Source: Natronococcus sp. A-GB1
GTDB lineage: Archaea; Halobacteriota; Halobacteria; Halobacteriales; Natrialbaceae
Direction: 5' to 3'
NCBI RefSeq assembly: GCF_029688845.1
Contig: NZ_JARUKW010000001.1
Span: forward strand, 1-64,000
DNA length: 64,000 nt
In this document: piece after piece, positions 26,969-35,407 of the stretch
Layout: every line of letters begins with the position of its first letter
How positions within the stretch are numbered: position 1 is the stretch's first letter
The notes under the pieces: model-generated
Database searches by the model: none
What the model was told of the DNA's origin: nothing
What the model saw: the letters and a program-made list of their open reading frames with translations, nothing else
Position numbers and translations under genes: made by a program

Positions 26969-27361
26969 ATGGTCGAGTCCGACCGGGCGGGACGACGAAC
27001 GGGGGAAGCGTTGCTACCCGAGCACAGCGTCCTCTCGCTCGAGGAGTATCTCGCGATGCAGCGCTCGATCGGCAACGAGACGCGGTTCCGTGTGCTGAAC
27101 GCGCTGGTCGAGGACGGGGGACAGAGCGCCAGCGAGCTACGTGATCGGCTCGACGTGCAGTCGAACGTGCTCCACTACCACCTCGACGAACTCGTCGCTG
27201 TCGGCCTCGTCGAGAACCGAAAGCGCAAGGAGCCGGATACGGACGGCCTCTACTCGTACTACCGAGCGACGTCGCTGGGCGAGGGAATCTTGCAACACGG
27301 CGTCCGCGAACTGATCGCTCGAGAGTGGGATTCCCTCGAGGAGTACGGACAACAGGCGTAG
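26969..27361 (+). CDS. Winged-helix (ArsR-like) transcriptional regulator
   Basis: A 130-residue DNA-binding protein. The winged helix spans about residues 28-100: LSLEEYLAMQRSIGNETRFR, then ASELRDRLDVQSNVLHYHLD (recognition helix) and a wing with KRKEPDTDGLYSYYRA. No metal-binding Cys/His set is visible, so it is not a classic metal sensor. The palindromic TATA-like CGCTTAAGCG (26937-26946) lies about 25 nt upstream. It is divergent from the unknown gene at 26251-26874, which may be its target, and it ends 86 nt before the RNase P RNA 3' end (convergent). Confidence 0.85.
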   Translation: MVESDRAGRRTGEALLPEHSVLSLEEYLAMQRSIGNETRFRVLNALVEDGGQSASELRDRLDVQSNVLHYHLDELVAVGLVENRKRKEPDTDGLYSYYRATSLGEGILQHGVRELIAREWDSLEEYGQQA

Positions 27362-27446
27362 TTGACGCGTTCCTGGAGCCGATCGCACGGTCACCCGGAG
27401 AACCGCTCGAGAGAGATTCGAACGGCGTCGCCACTCGAGGACGAAA

Positions 27447-27983
27447 GCTGGGTGAGAGGAGTAAGCCCCCTTCTGTTCGATCCGGCATTCGGCTGAGCGT
27501 CCGCGCCGTCCGCGAAATCGCGGGGCGTTCGGGCTACCACGGCGCGGACTTGCACCGGTGAGGATTCGCCGTTCCATCGATCCTCGGCCGTCTGTGTGTA
27601 GTCAGCGACGCCGAGCGTCGCTTGCGGTCTCGAACCGCGAACGTCGACTACACGCGGCTCGCGGCATACGCCGCTCGCACGTTTCGCGGTCCGTCGGACC
27701 GCGCATCCCTCGGCGGGTCAGCTCCCCTTCCTTGCGGTCGGGTTCGCGCGCCTCATCGGTCGGGCCGAGACGTGTCGTTTCTGTTCCAGAGCCGGCGGTC
27801 TCCCGCCCCGGACTTGCGTCCGGTCACCCGCCCGAACGGGTGGGGGGACTTTCCTCGCGAGCGTTGAGCGCCTCAAGGAGGTGACCAACGTGGGGGCACG
27901 ACGCGACATCGAGTCGCCTCGTGCCATGGTGACCCCGCCGTCGCCGGCGGGATCATCGCGGCAGCCGGGCTCTCTCTCCCAGC
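27447..27983 (-). ncRNA. rnpB: RNase P RNA
   Basis: The catalytic RNA of RNase P (tRNA 5' maturation). On the minus strand the universal blocks are present: GAGGAAAGTCC (CR I, 27846-27856), GGAACAGAA (27779-27787) and AACAGAAGGGGGCTTAC (CR V and P4 3' strand, 27461-27477). The 5' end GCTGGGAGAGAG (near 27983) pairs with CTCTCACCCAGC (27447-27458) as P1 with one mismatch, which sets the ends. A long P12-like arm is closed by GTGTAGTC / GACTACAC (27596-27653), and two hairpins precede CR I. The length of about 537 nt is greater than the roughly 435 nt I recall for Haloferax. A TATA box sits upstream. Confidence 0.92.
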
Positions 27984-28002
27984 GTCATGTAGGGGCGGCA
28001 GG

Positions 28003-28012
28003 CGAATAAGTC
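28003..28012 (-). promoter_or_regulatory. TATA box of RNase P RNA gene
   Basis: On the minus strand GGACTTATTC ends about 20-29 nt before the predicted 5' end of the RNA, which agrees with the P1-derived start at about 27983. Confidence 0.55.
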
Positions 28013-28086
28013 CCGCGGTCGCCCCCCCAGCCGGGCCTCGAGCCGAATGGAAGCGTTTTAGGACGTCAATTCCCATGTGCATTCGT

Positions 28087-28686
28087 ATGTCCCAGCGACA
28101 GGGCGTTGACCTTTCCTACGAGGACGGCGTGCGCGCCGTCGAGCTCGCGCGCGAATCCGTCGAATCCTACGTGCAACACGGACAGCGAGAGCAACCGGGC
28201 AGCATGCGGGAGGCCTTCTACGAGCGAACGGGGGCGTTCGTCAGACTCGAGTCGACCCGCGGACGGGGGAGCCTGCGGGGCTGTGCCGGGGGGTACCGCT
28301 CGGGCGACCAGCTCGGCCACGTTATCGTCGACGCGGCGATCGAGGCCGCGAGCGAGGACTCCTGTGGCTCGGAGGTGAGCCCCTCGGAGCTGCCGAACCT
28401 CACCGTCTCGGTCTGTACGGTCAAGAACGTCGTCCTCACCGACGACCCGCTTGCGGACCTCGAGCTGGGAACCCACGGCGTCGCCGTCGACGCCGGCGAG
28501 GGCGGCTGGCTCTACCCGACTGTCCCCGTCGAGAACGGCTGGAGCGCCCGCGAGTATCTCGATCGAACCTGTCGGAAGGCCAGGCTCGCACCGGGCGCCT
28601 GGCAGGACGACGACGTCGTCGTCACCCTGTTCGAGGGGCAGGTCTTCCGCGAGCGGGAGGCCGACGGCAGCGTCGAGGAGTTGTAG
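28087..28686 (+). CDS. AMMECR1-domain protein
   Basis: A 199-residue AMMECR1 family protein, found in nearly all archaea and eukaryotes; its biochemical role is unresolved. The family core is clear: GAFVRLES, then GRGSLRGCAGGY (the conserved RGC-G motif, about residues 58-69), then LPNLTVSVCTV and ENGWSAREYLDRTCRKA with a conserved Cys. The start MSQRQGVDL at 28087 is taken because a TTTTAG box (28055-28060) lies about 27 nt before it; an in-frame ATG 12 nt earlier is possible. It is divergent from rnpB. Confidence 0.92.
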   Translation: MSQRQGVDLSYEDGVRAVELARESVESYVQHGQREQPGSMREAFYERTGAFVRLESTRGRGSLRGCAGGYRSGDQLGHVIVDAAIEAASEDSCGSEVSPSELPNLTVSVCTVKNVVLTDDPLADLELGTHGVAVDAGEGGWLYPTVPVENGWSAREYLDRTCRKARLAPGAWQDDDVVVTLFEGQVFREREADGSVEEL

Positions 28687-28740
28687 TCGCCGCCGGTGAG
28701 TCGCCGCAAGGAGCGAAAGAAGACCGATCGCCTCGGACGT

Positions 28741-28751
28741 AGTATATAAAC
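28741..28751 (+). promoter_or_regulatory. TATA box for the ABC transporter operon
   Basis: AGTATATAAAC is the strongest TATA-like sequence nearby and lies between AMMECR1 and the ABC genes. The ABC ATPase starts 140 nt downstream, so the mRNA would have a leader of about 115 nt, unlike most genes here. The leader contains a 23-codon ORF. Confidence 0.55.
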
Positions 28752-28823
28752 TTTTCTCACGGGTGTCGAGCCGACAGTCCTGAATCCGGTTATACGGATG
28801 CCCCGAACGATCACCCAGTCGTG

Positions 28824-28895
28824 ATGGTCGCAACCGATACCGAACCGATCGAACCGACGAGGGAACGCCTGCCGTGTTCGGAGGTGGGTCGATGA
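28824..28895 (+). CDS. Possible 23-residue upstream ORF coupled to the ABC ATPase
   Basis: ATG at 28824 opens MVATDTEPIEPTRERLPCSE and ends at a TGA that overlaps the ATG of the ABC ATPase as ATGA. It lies in the leader of the ABC transcript. It could be a translated leader peptide, but such ORFs also arise by chance in GC-rich DNA, so the call is tentative. Confidence 0.3.
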   Translation: MVATDTEPIEPTRERLPCSEVGR

Positions 28896-29938
28896 CGGCG
28901 ATCGAGACGAGGGGGTTGACGAAGCGCTACGGGGACCAGACGGCCCTCGAGGACCTCTCGCTGACCGTCGAGTCGGGCGAGGTGTTTGGCTTCCTCGGGC
29001 CGAACGGCGCTGGCAAGACGACGACGATCGACCTGCTGCTCGATTTCGTCCGGCCGACCGACGGCTCTGCCACGGTACTGGGTTACGACGCCCACGCGGA
29101 GACCGACGCCGTTCGCGACCGCGTCGGGATCCTCCCGGACGGGTTCGACCTCTGGGAGCGCTCGTCGGGGTATCGACACCTCGAGTTCGCTCTCGAGTCG
29201 AAGGGAGGGTCGGAGTCGCCGGACGCCCTGCTCGAGCGGGTCGGCCTCGACCGAGACGACGCCGACCGCCCGGTCGGGGATTATTCGAAGGGGATGTGCC
29301 AGCGCCTCGCGATGGCGATGGCAGTAGTGGGTGACCCCGACCTGCTGATCCTGGACGAGCCCTCGAGCGGTCTCGACCCCCACGGTATCCGGACGTTCCA
29401 GGAGATCATCCGCGAGGAGGCCGCCGACGGAACGACGGTGTTCTTCTCGAGTCACATCCTCGGGCAGGTGGCGGCCGTCTGCGATCGAGTCGCCATTCTG
29501 GACGACGGCGAGCTCGTTACCGTCGATACGATCGCGGGCCTGCGCGAGCGGTCTGGCGTCGGCTCGAACCTGGTCGTCGACGTCGCCGACGACTCGGCGA
29601 TCGAACGCGACCAAATCGCCGAAATCGACGGCGTCACCGACGTGGGCCGCGCGGACGGACGGCTCCGGGTCACCTACGCCGATCCGGCCGCGAAGGCGCT
29701 AGCGGTCCACCGACTCGTCGAATCGGGGTGTCACGTTGTCGACTTCGAGATCGAGGAGGCGACGCTCGAGGAACTGTTCTCGGCGTTTACTGGCGTCGAC
29801 GCGACGTCAGCCCGAAGCCACAGCGGAAAAAGCGACGCGAGGGGAACCGAATCGGCACCGAACGCACCGGCTACCGGCGAGTCGGCCGGTGAGGGCGATC
29901 CCGGGGTCGTCGCCGCCGACGGGGAGGTGGGACGATGA
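28892..29938 (+). CDS. ABC transporter ATP-binding protein
   Basis: A 348-residue ATPase that powers the permease encoded next to it. Walker A GPNGAGKTTT (about residues 37-46), signature YSKGMCQR (a variant of LSGGQ), Walker B LLILDEPSSGLD and the H-loop SSHILG are all present, so it should be active. The C-terminal 100 residues are the regulatory part seen in ABC-2/NatA-type exporters, followed by a disordered tail. A GGAGGT Shine-Dalgarno (28880-28885) precedes the ATG at 28892. The stop overlaps the permease start by 4 nt (ATGA). Confidence 0.95.
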   Translation: MTAIETRGLTKRYGDQTALEDLSLTVESGEVFGFLGPNGAGKTTTIDLLLDFVRPTDGSATVLGYDAHAETDAVRDRVGILPDGFDLWERSSGYRHLEFALESKGGSESPDALLERVGLDRDDADRPVGDYSKGMCQRLAMAMAVVGDPDLLILDEPSSGLDPHGIRTFQEIIREEAADGTTVFFSSHILGQVAAVCDRVAILDDGELVTVDTIAGLRERSGVGSNLVVDVADDSAIERDQIAEIDGVTDVGRADGRLRVTYADPAAKALAVHRLVESGCHVVDFEIEEATLEELFSAFTGVDATSARSHSGKSDARGTESAPNAPATGESAGEGDPGVVAADGEVGR

Positions 29939-30852
29939 GCCCCCGTCCGAGTACCAGCACGGCGCTGTTGGCCCGCAAGGACTTCGAAGACGCGATCCGG
30001 TCAAAGATGATCTGGGCCGTGATGGGCGTCTTCGTCTTCCTGATGGGGATCATCGCCCTCGGCGCCGCGACGGACAACCTCTCGGAGGCCGACTCGACCG
30101 AGGTCATCGGCGTCGTCGCCGACATCGGTGGGCTGTTGCTCATCCCCATCATGGCCCTCCTCGTCGGCTACATGGCCATCGTCGGCGAGCGCCAGTCGGG
30201 CAGTCTGCGGGTGCTGTTCGGCCTCTCCCACGGTCGCTGGAACGTCTTCGCCGGGAAGTTCGTCAGTCGACTGGCCGTCATCGCCGTCGCGTCGGTCGTC
30301 GCCAGCCTCGTCGGCGTCGGGATCGCGCTCGCGCTGTTCCAGGACGTCCCGGTCGCGACCTTCCTCGGGTTCTCGTTGCTGACCGTGCTGCTCGGGATGG
30401 CCTTCACCGCGATCGCCGTCGGGATCTCCGGCGTCACCGCCTCGCGAATGCAGGCGATGGCCGGAGCGATCGGCAGCTACGTCGTGTTCACGCTCGTCTG
30501 GCATCCCGCCGTGACGGCCCTCCACTACCTCGTCGAGGGCGAGCTGCCAGGGCTCGAGGCCCCCGACTGGTACTTCTTCCTCCTGAGTCTGAACCCGCTC
30601 GAGGCCTACCGCGCGGCCGCGAGCGAACTCGCGGGCCAGTTCATCTGGCCTATGCTCGGCTGGCAGAACATGGTCGAGGACGTCCCCGAGGAAGCGGCCA
30701 GCGATCCCGAGGCGCTGCTGGTCTCCAGCCGCGTCGGTGGTGAGCTCCCGTTCTACCTGAGCGAGCCCTTCGCCGGGATCGTCCTGTTGTTCTGGATCGC
30801 GGTGCCGCTGGCGATCGGCTACTGGCGGTTCGAGCGAGCCGATCTGAACTGA
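29935..30852 (+). CDS. ABC-2 type transporter permease
   Basis: A 305-residue membrane protein with about six TM helices and the ABC-2 layout. A long N-terminal soluble piece (TALLARKDFEDAIRSKMIWA) precedes TM1. A RQSGSLRVLFGLSHGRWNVF loop, the coupling region of the family, lies between TM2 and TM3, and a large outer loop before the last TM contains NPLEAYRAA. It forms an exporter with the ATPase in the overlapping gene. The substrate is unknown; relatives move drugs, copper-related cargo or ions. Confidence 0.92.
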   Translation: MSPRPSTSTALLARKDFEDAIRSKMIWAVMGVFVFLMGIIALGAATDNLSEADSTEVIGVVADIGGLLLIPIMALLVGYMAIVGERQSGSLRVLFGLSHGRWNVFAGKFVSRLAVIAVASVVASLVGVGIALALFQDVPVATFLGFSLLTVLLGMAFTAIAVGISGVTASRMQAMAGAIGSYVVFTLVWHPAVTALHYLVEGELPGLEAPDWYFFLLSLNPLEAYRAAASELAGQFIWPMLGWQNMVEDVPEEAASDPEALLVSSRVGGELPFYLSEPFAGIVLLFWIAVPLAIGYWRFERADLN

Positions 30853-30885
30853 GGGGGGAGTAGACGGTCGCCCGCTCTCTCACGC

Positions 30886-32088
30886 TCACTCCTGCGAAAA
30901 TCCGATTCGCTCCGCGTCCGCCAGACACCGCTCGCTGGCGGCCTCGAGGTCGAACTCTCGGACGATCTCGCCGTCCCGGACCAGCGGTTCGAACAGCGCC
31001 TCGCCCCCTTCGGGGCCGTCGCGGTCGGCCAGCGCGACGTGGTGGCCACCGTCTGCAGTCCGATACACCTCCTTCACGCCCGAGAGCTTGCCCCGTTTAG
31101 AGATCGGCTCGTACCCGTTTCCGGACTGCGTCCCGTCGCTCGAGGAGCCGTCGGACTCCTGGGCGATCGCGACGATGTCGAGGCTGAAATCGACTGAATC
31201 GGCTTCGGTGATGTGGCTACCGACGCCGAAGCCATCGGCGACGTCCCGCAGCTTGCGGATGTTCTCGGGACCGAGCCCGCCGCTACAGAAGATGTCGACG
31301 TCCTCGCGGCCGCGCGCGTCGAGCTCCCAGCGCACCTCGCGGATAATGTGTCTGAAATCGCCCCGGCGGGAGCCGGTGGTGTCGATTCGGACGCCGTCTA
31401 ACTCCTCGCCGAGGGTCTCCGCAGCCAGCAGGCTCTCGCTTTTCTCGTCCCAGAAGGTGTCGGCGAGCGCGATCCGGGGCGTCTCGTCGGAAACGGCCTC
31501 GTCGAACGCCTGCCAGGCGTCGGTCTGGTTGCCCTCGCCGAAACAGAACATCAGGGCGTGGGGCATCGTCCCGCCGGCCTCCCGGCCGAGGATCTCGCCC
31601 GCGGCGACGTGGGAGAAGCCGTCCAGCCCTGCCAGCAGTGCGGCCCGTTCGACCGTCGCCGTGATCGCGGGATGGACGTGGCGCGCGCCGAAGGAGAGCA
31701 CCGTCGCGTCGGGCGCGGCGAGCCGAGCCTCGAGGGCGGCCGTGGCGAAGCCGCTGGGCTGGGAGAGAAAGCCGAGCAGGGAGGTCTCGAGCTCGGCGAA
31801 CTCGAGGTACGGGCCCTCGATCCGCAGGACGGGGCCGCCGTCGAACAGCTGCCCGTCGGGGAGCGCGTCGACGTCGACGTCGCGCCCCTCGAACAGCGTC
31901 GCGACGTCCTCGATGCCCGTGAAGACCTCGAAGGAGCCGGTCGGGAACTGGTCGGCCGTCACCTCGGCGACCACGCGGGGGTTCTTTCCGGCGTGCTCGA
32001 GGGTGGTCCGCGTTCGCTCGAAGTAGGCGTCCGTCGCGGTGCCCTCGAGAATCGCCTCCGAGGACACGATTCCGAACGGATTCGTCAT
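30886..32088 (-). CDS. pncB: Nicotinate phosphoribosyltransferase
   Basis: Converts nicotinate and PRPP to nicotinate mononucleotide in the Preiss-Handler NAD salvage route. It is 400 residues. Family features are TDAYFERT near the N-terminus, LLGFLSQPSGFATAA, SFGARHVHPAI, ALADTFWDEKSE and RIDTTGSRRGDF, then FCSGGLGPENIRKL with the phosphate-binding GG and GVGSHITEAD. The nicotinamidase gene, which makes its substrate, lies 3.3 kb away on the other strand, with two surface-protein genes between them. Confidence 0.93.
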   Translation of the reverse strand: MTNPFGIVSSEAILEGTATDAYFERTRTTLEHAGKNPRVVAEVTADQFPTGSFEVFTGIEDVATLFEGRDVDVDALPDGQLFDGGPVLRIEGPYLEFAELETSLLGFLSQPSGFATAALEARLAAPDATVLSFGARHVHPAITATVERAALLAGLDGFSHVAAGEILGREAGGTMPHALMFCFGEGNQTDAWQAFDEAVSDETPRIALADTFWDEKSESLLAAETLGEELDGVRIDTTGSRRGDFRHIIREVRWELDARGREDVDIFCSGGLGPENIRKLRDVADGFGVGSHITEADSVDFSLDIVAIAQESDGSSSDGTQSGNGYEPISKRGKLSGVKEVYRTADGGHHVALADRDGPEGGEALFEPLVRDGEIVREFDLEAASERCLADAERIGFSQE

Positions 32089-32118
32089 ACGGTCGGTTTC
32101 AGGCGGCGATCAGATAAG

Positions 32119-33603
32119 CTACCCGTCTGCCGCCGCGCTCGTGGTCGGCGGTTCGAAACCCGTCGACGGCGGGGAACTTGCCGTCGGTGAGATGGGTGTC
32201 GCGGGCGACTCGGCCAGCCGATCAGCGCGCTCGAGGGAGGCCTCGGCCTCGAGCGGATGGATCGCCTCAAGGTCGTCGACCGCGGGCACGCCGACGATTT
32301 CGACCCGATCGTCGTCGACTGCGACGCGGTAGGCGCCGGCGAAGGGGTCCTCGTCGTCGATCAGGTAGGTGTCGGTGTCGACGCCGTCGACGGCCGCGTC
32401 GGGACCGTCGACCGGTTCGGCGTCGTTGGCCGCGAGCAGGTCGCGGTAGGCGTCGGCGAACGCGTCCGCGTCGGCCTCGCTCTGCCAGGCGAGCGACCAG
32501 ACGTGGGCCGTCTCGTTCTCCGGCCCCTCGTACACCCGGAACTCGTCGCCGGCCCAGCCGTCGGTTGCGGGATCGGAGTAGTTGTACGGCACCGGCTCGG
32601 TCCCGCCCTCGTCGATCGGGCGGTCGATCACGCCGTCGGCCCAGAGACTCCCAAAGAGGGTCGCCTCGCCGACTGTCTCGGTTCGGAGTTCGCCGTCGCC
32701 GTCCGTTTCGAGTTCCCACTCCTCCGAGGAGCGATCCTCGAGGTCGATCTCGACGGGCTCGTCGGGATAGCGCTCCGGGTGGATCAGCTCGGAGGTAGTG
32801 TTCGGTCGCTCGTCGTGGGCGCGGTCGACGGCCTCCCAGCCGCTGGTCTCGTGGAGGTGGGAGACGAACGACGGCCCCTCGGCGTAGGGGATGTAGATCG
32901 AGAGGAAGAGGCCGACGTTGAACGGCTGCTCGGCGATCTCGGCCGTCGGTTCGGGCGGGTCGGCGAGACAGTCCCACTCCGCCTCGCAGCGCTGGTCGTA
33001 CAGGTACGGCACGTAGTTCGCCTCGCCCTCGAGGACGCCCTCCTCGGCCCGTCGCTCGTCGAGCGTCTCGCCGTAACGATCGAGCCCGAACCGCTGGTCC
33101 TGCAGGGCGTGGACGAGTTCGTGGACCAGCGTCCCGCGATCGACCCGGATCTCGTCGTTGCCGTCGGTGACGAGCACGATGCGGTCGCTCGAGTAGTAGC
33201 CCTGTACCGCCCCGCCGTAGAGGTCGTCGAGTTCGTGGTTGACGTCCGTCTCGCCGTCGACGACGAACGCCCCGCGCCAGAGCTCGTTTTGGAACGCGGA
33301 GGCATTCGCCGGCTCTTCGCGCTGCTCGCGGTACTCCTCGCGGCTGATCACCTCGAGTTCGACGTCCTGCTCGAACGGTAACCCCCGGATCACCTCGATT
33401 CGGGCCATCGACCGGTAGGTCGCGGCCTCGAGCTGTGACGCCGTCAGTCGGTCCTCGCCGTCGAAGGCGAAGCTGTCGTCGTACGCGTAGTCGCCGATCT
33501 GTCCGAGTTCGCGGTCGTCGTCGAACTGATCCGGCGAGTAGGGAAGCGTACACCCCGACAGCACGACGAGCGCGACCACGGCCAGCAGTGTCCCCCGTCG
33601 CAT
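32119..33603 (-). CDS. HExxH surface lipoprotein (Hvo_1808-like)
   Basis: A 494-residue outer-surface protein. The N-terminus MRRGTLLAVVALVVLSGC is a Sec lipoprotein signal with lipobox Cys at residue 18. The body has VHELVHALQDQ (HExxH, about residues 159-169) and, 30 residues on, EGEANY with a Glu that could be the third zinc ligand, as in gluzincin-like peptidases. It matches what I know as the Hvo_1808 surface-protein family. It is a paralogue of the next gene (33681-35321), with the same block order. The last 30 residues are low-complexity Ser/Pro/Ala, so the end may not be functional. Confidence 0.85.
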   Translation of the reverse strand: MRRGTLLAVVALVVLSGCTLPYSPDQFDDDRELGQIGDYAYDDSFAFDGEDRLTASQLEAATYRSMARIEVIRGLPFEQDVELEVISREEYREQREEPANASAFQNELWRGAFVVDGETDVNHELDDLYGGAVQGYYSSDRIVLVTDGNDEIRVDRGTLVHELVHALQDQRFGLDRYGETLDERRAEEGVLEGEANYVPYLYDQRCEAEWDCLADPPEPTAEIAEQPFNVGLFLSIYIPYAEGPSFVSHLHETSGWEAVDRAHDERPNTTSELIHPERYPDEPVEIDLEDRSSEEWELETDGDGELRTETVGEATLFGSLWADGVIDRPIDEGGTEPVPYNYSDPATDGWAGDEFRVYEGPENETAHVWSLAWQSEADADAFADAYRDLLAANDAEPVDGPDAAVDGVDTDTYLIDDEDPFAGAYRVAVDDDRVEIVGVPAVDDLEAIHPLEAEASLERADRLAESPATPISPTASSPPSTGFEPPTTSAAADG

Positions 33604-33680
33604 CGATGGTGCATTCGGCGGGAAGGAGAAAGCTCCGTCGCTCGGAACGGCGGGAAACCAGTCTGTGACTCAGCCGCGGG

Positions 33681-35321
33681 CTACCGATTCGAGCGGACTC
33701 GAGCGACGGTCGCGACCGCAACTGCGATCGCTGCTGCGACGACCGCGGCGGGGGCGCCGAAGCCGGGAATCGAGTCGTCTTCGTCGCCGTCCGCCTCGGC
33801 ACCGTCGTCCCCCTCGGACTCCGGAGCGTCGTCGACCTCGATCGTATCCTCGCCCTCGGGCGCGGCGCCGTCGTCGACGGCCGCGAGCTCCTCGACCGAG
33901 GGTGCGTTGACGATCGTCACCGTCTCGCCGTCGTGATCGATGTAGTAGGCGCCCGGGTACGACTCGTCGATCACGTACGTGTCCTGACGGTCGTCGACGG
34001 CCTCGGCGTCCTGCAACTCGAGGTGCTGCTCGTAGCCCGCGAGGAACTGCTCGGCCTCCTCGCTCGAGGTCCACTCGGTCTCCCAGACGTAGCCGGCCCG
34101 ATCGGCGGCCGCGGCCGGGTCGTCGGTGTCGGCGTCGTCGGCGACGTAGCTCACGAGCACGTCACCGGCCCAGCCGTCGGTGTAGGGCTGGTCGTAGTCG
34201 TACCCGCTGAGATCCGACTCGAAGAACGCGTCGGGGCCGATCACCGACGGCTCGTCCGAGTCGTGGGCATCGCCGGCGAACATCGAGACCAGCCCCGCCT
34301 CGCCGTACGTTTCTGCCGCGGGCTCGCCGTCGATCTCGAGCTGGCTCCAGCTCTCGTTCGACCGATCCTCGACGTCGATCTCGGCGGGTTCGCGGTCCTC
34401 ACCCGGGCGGATCACCTCCGAGCTGCTGGCCGGCGGGTCGTCGTAGGCCGTGTCGACGGCGTCCCAGTCATCGCCCTGCTCGCGCAGGTGGTCGACGTAG
34501 TCGGGCCCGTCACTGTAGGGCTGGAAGATCGTCGCGTACAGCACCCAGTTCACGTCGGGCGGCTCACTCGTGGCGTCGGCGGGCTCGAGGCAGTCCCACT
34601 CCTCGCTGCAGCGCTGTTCGTACGCGGTTTCGACCCAGACGGCGTCGCCCTCGATCAGTCCGTTCTTGGCGTTGTCCTGGTCGACCGTCTCGCGGTCGTA
34701 ACTCGAGAGGTCGAACTGCTGGTCCTGCAGGGCGTGGAGGAGCTCGTGGCCGAGGATGACCTCGTCGACCTCCGGCGTCTCGGCGCTGTCGGAGACGAGC
34801 ACCACCTGATCCGTCGCGGGCTCGTAGTAGCCGCCGACGGTGCCGCCGTACAGCGCCTCTTGGGCCTCGGTCGCGTCGGTCTCGCGGTCGACCGCGAACA
34901 GCGCCTCGGCGTTGACGTTCAGCTGAACCCGCTCGTCGCCCTCCACGTCGGCGAAGAGATCGTCGTTGTCCGCCTCGAACTCTTCGCGGGAGATAACGTC
35001 GACGGGGACGTCGTCCTCGAAGGTCAGTCCCCGGATCTCCTCGACGCGGGCCATCGACCGGTAGACGACCGCCTCGAGTTCGTCGTCCTCGACGACCGCA
35101 CCATCACGGTCGTCGACGGCGAGTTCGTCGTCGTACCAGTACCCCTCGACGTAGCCGACCGTTCCCTCGGTGGTCGGATCGTTCGCTCGGTCGCCCTCTG
35201 TCGTTTCGCCGATCGGTCCGACCGAGAGCGCGCCGGGGACTGCACCGCCGACGGCCGCGAGCAACAGCAGCGTCGACACCGCGAGGAGGACAGCGACCGT
35301 CCGCGTTCGCCTCGAGCTCAT
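33681..35321 (-). CDS. HExxH surface protein with PGF-CTERM anchor (Hvo_1808-like)
   Basis: A 546-residue paralogue of the gene at 32119-33603. After a signal/TM segment (TVAVLLAVSTLLLLAAVGGAV) it has the same layout: YRSMARVEEIRGLTFE, then LGHELLHALQDQQF (HExxH), then LIEGDAVWVE. An acidic spacer leads to a C-terminal PGFGAPAAVVAAAIAVAVAT plus Arg tail, the PGF-CTERM signal processed by archaeosortase, so it is anchored differently from its lipoprotein paralogue. The start MSSRRTRT at 35321 is chosen because a TTTTTATC box (35353-35360) sits about 32-39 nt upstream; an ATG 18 nt earlier is possible. The target of the presumed peptidase is unknown. Confidence 0.85.
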   Translation of the reverse strand: MSSRRTRTVAVLLAVSTLLLLAAVGGAVPGALSVGPIGETTEGDRANDPTTEGTVGYVEGYWYDDELAVDDRDGAVVEDDELEAVVYRSMARVEEIRGLTFEDDVPVDVISREEFEADNDDLFADVEGDERVQLNVNAEALFAVDRETDATEAQEALYGGTVGGYYEPATDQVVLVSDSAETPEVDEVILGHELLHALQDQQFDLSSYDRETVDQDNAKNGLIEGDAVWVETAYEQRCSEEWDCLEPADATSEPPDVNWVLYATIFQPYSDGPDYVDHLREQGDDWDAVDTAYDDPPASSSEVIRPGEDREPAEIDVEDRSNESWSQLEIDGEPAAETYGEAGLVSMFAGDAHDSDEPSVIGPDAFFESDLSGYDYDQPYTDGWAGDVLVSYVADDADTDDPAAAADRAGYVWETEWTSSEEAEQFLAGYEQHLELQDAEAVDDRQDTYVIDESYPGAYYIDHDGETVTIVNAPSVEELAAVDDGAAPEGEDTIEVDDAPESEGDDGAEADGDEDDSIPGFGAPAAVVAAAIAVAVATVARVRSNR

Positions 35322-35407
35322 TCCAAGATACGGACCCATAAGCGAGCGCGGATAAAAAGACCGACGGTCGGGCGAACGTTTAGTTGGGCGATCGCCTACG
35401 TTCACGT

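Noticed and set aside
27860-27983. Hairpins upstream of the RNase P CR I block, first suspected to be SRP RNA or an H/ACA guide
   Set aside because: The extreme 5' sequence pairs with the 3' end of the RNase P RNA as P1, and a TATA box fits that start, so the hairpins are the P2/P3 region of RNase P RNA.
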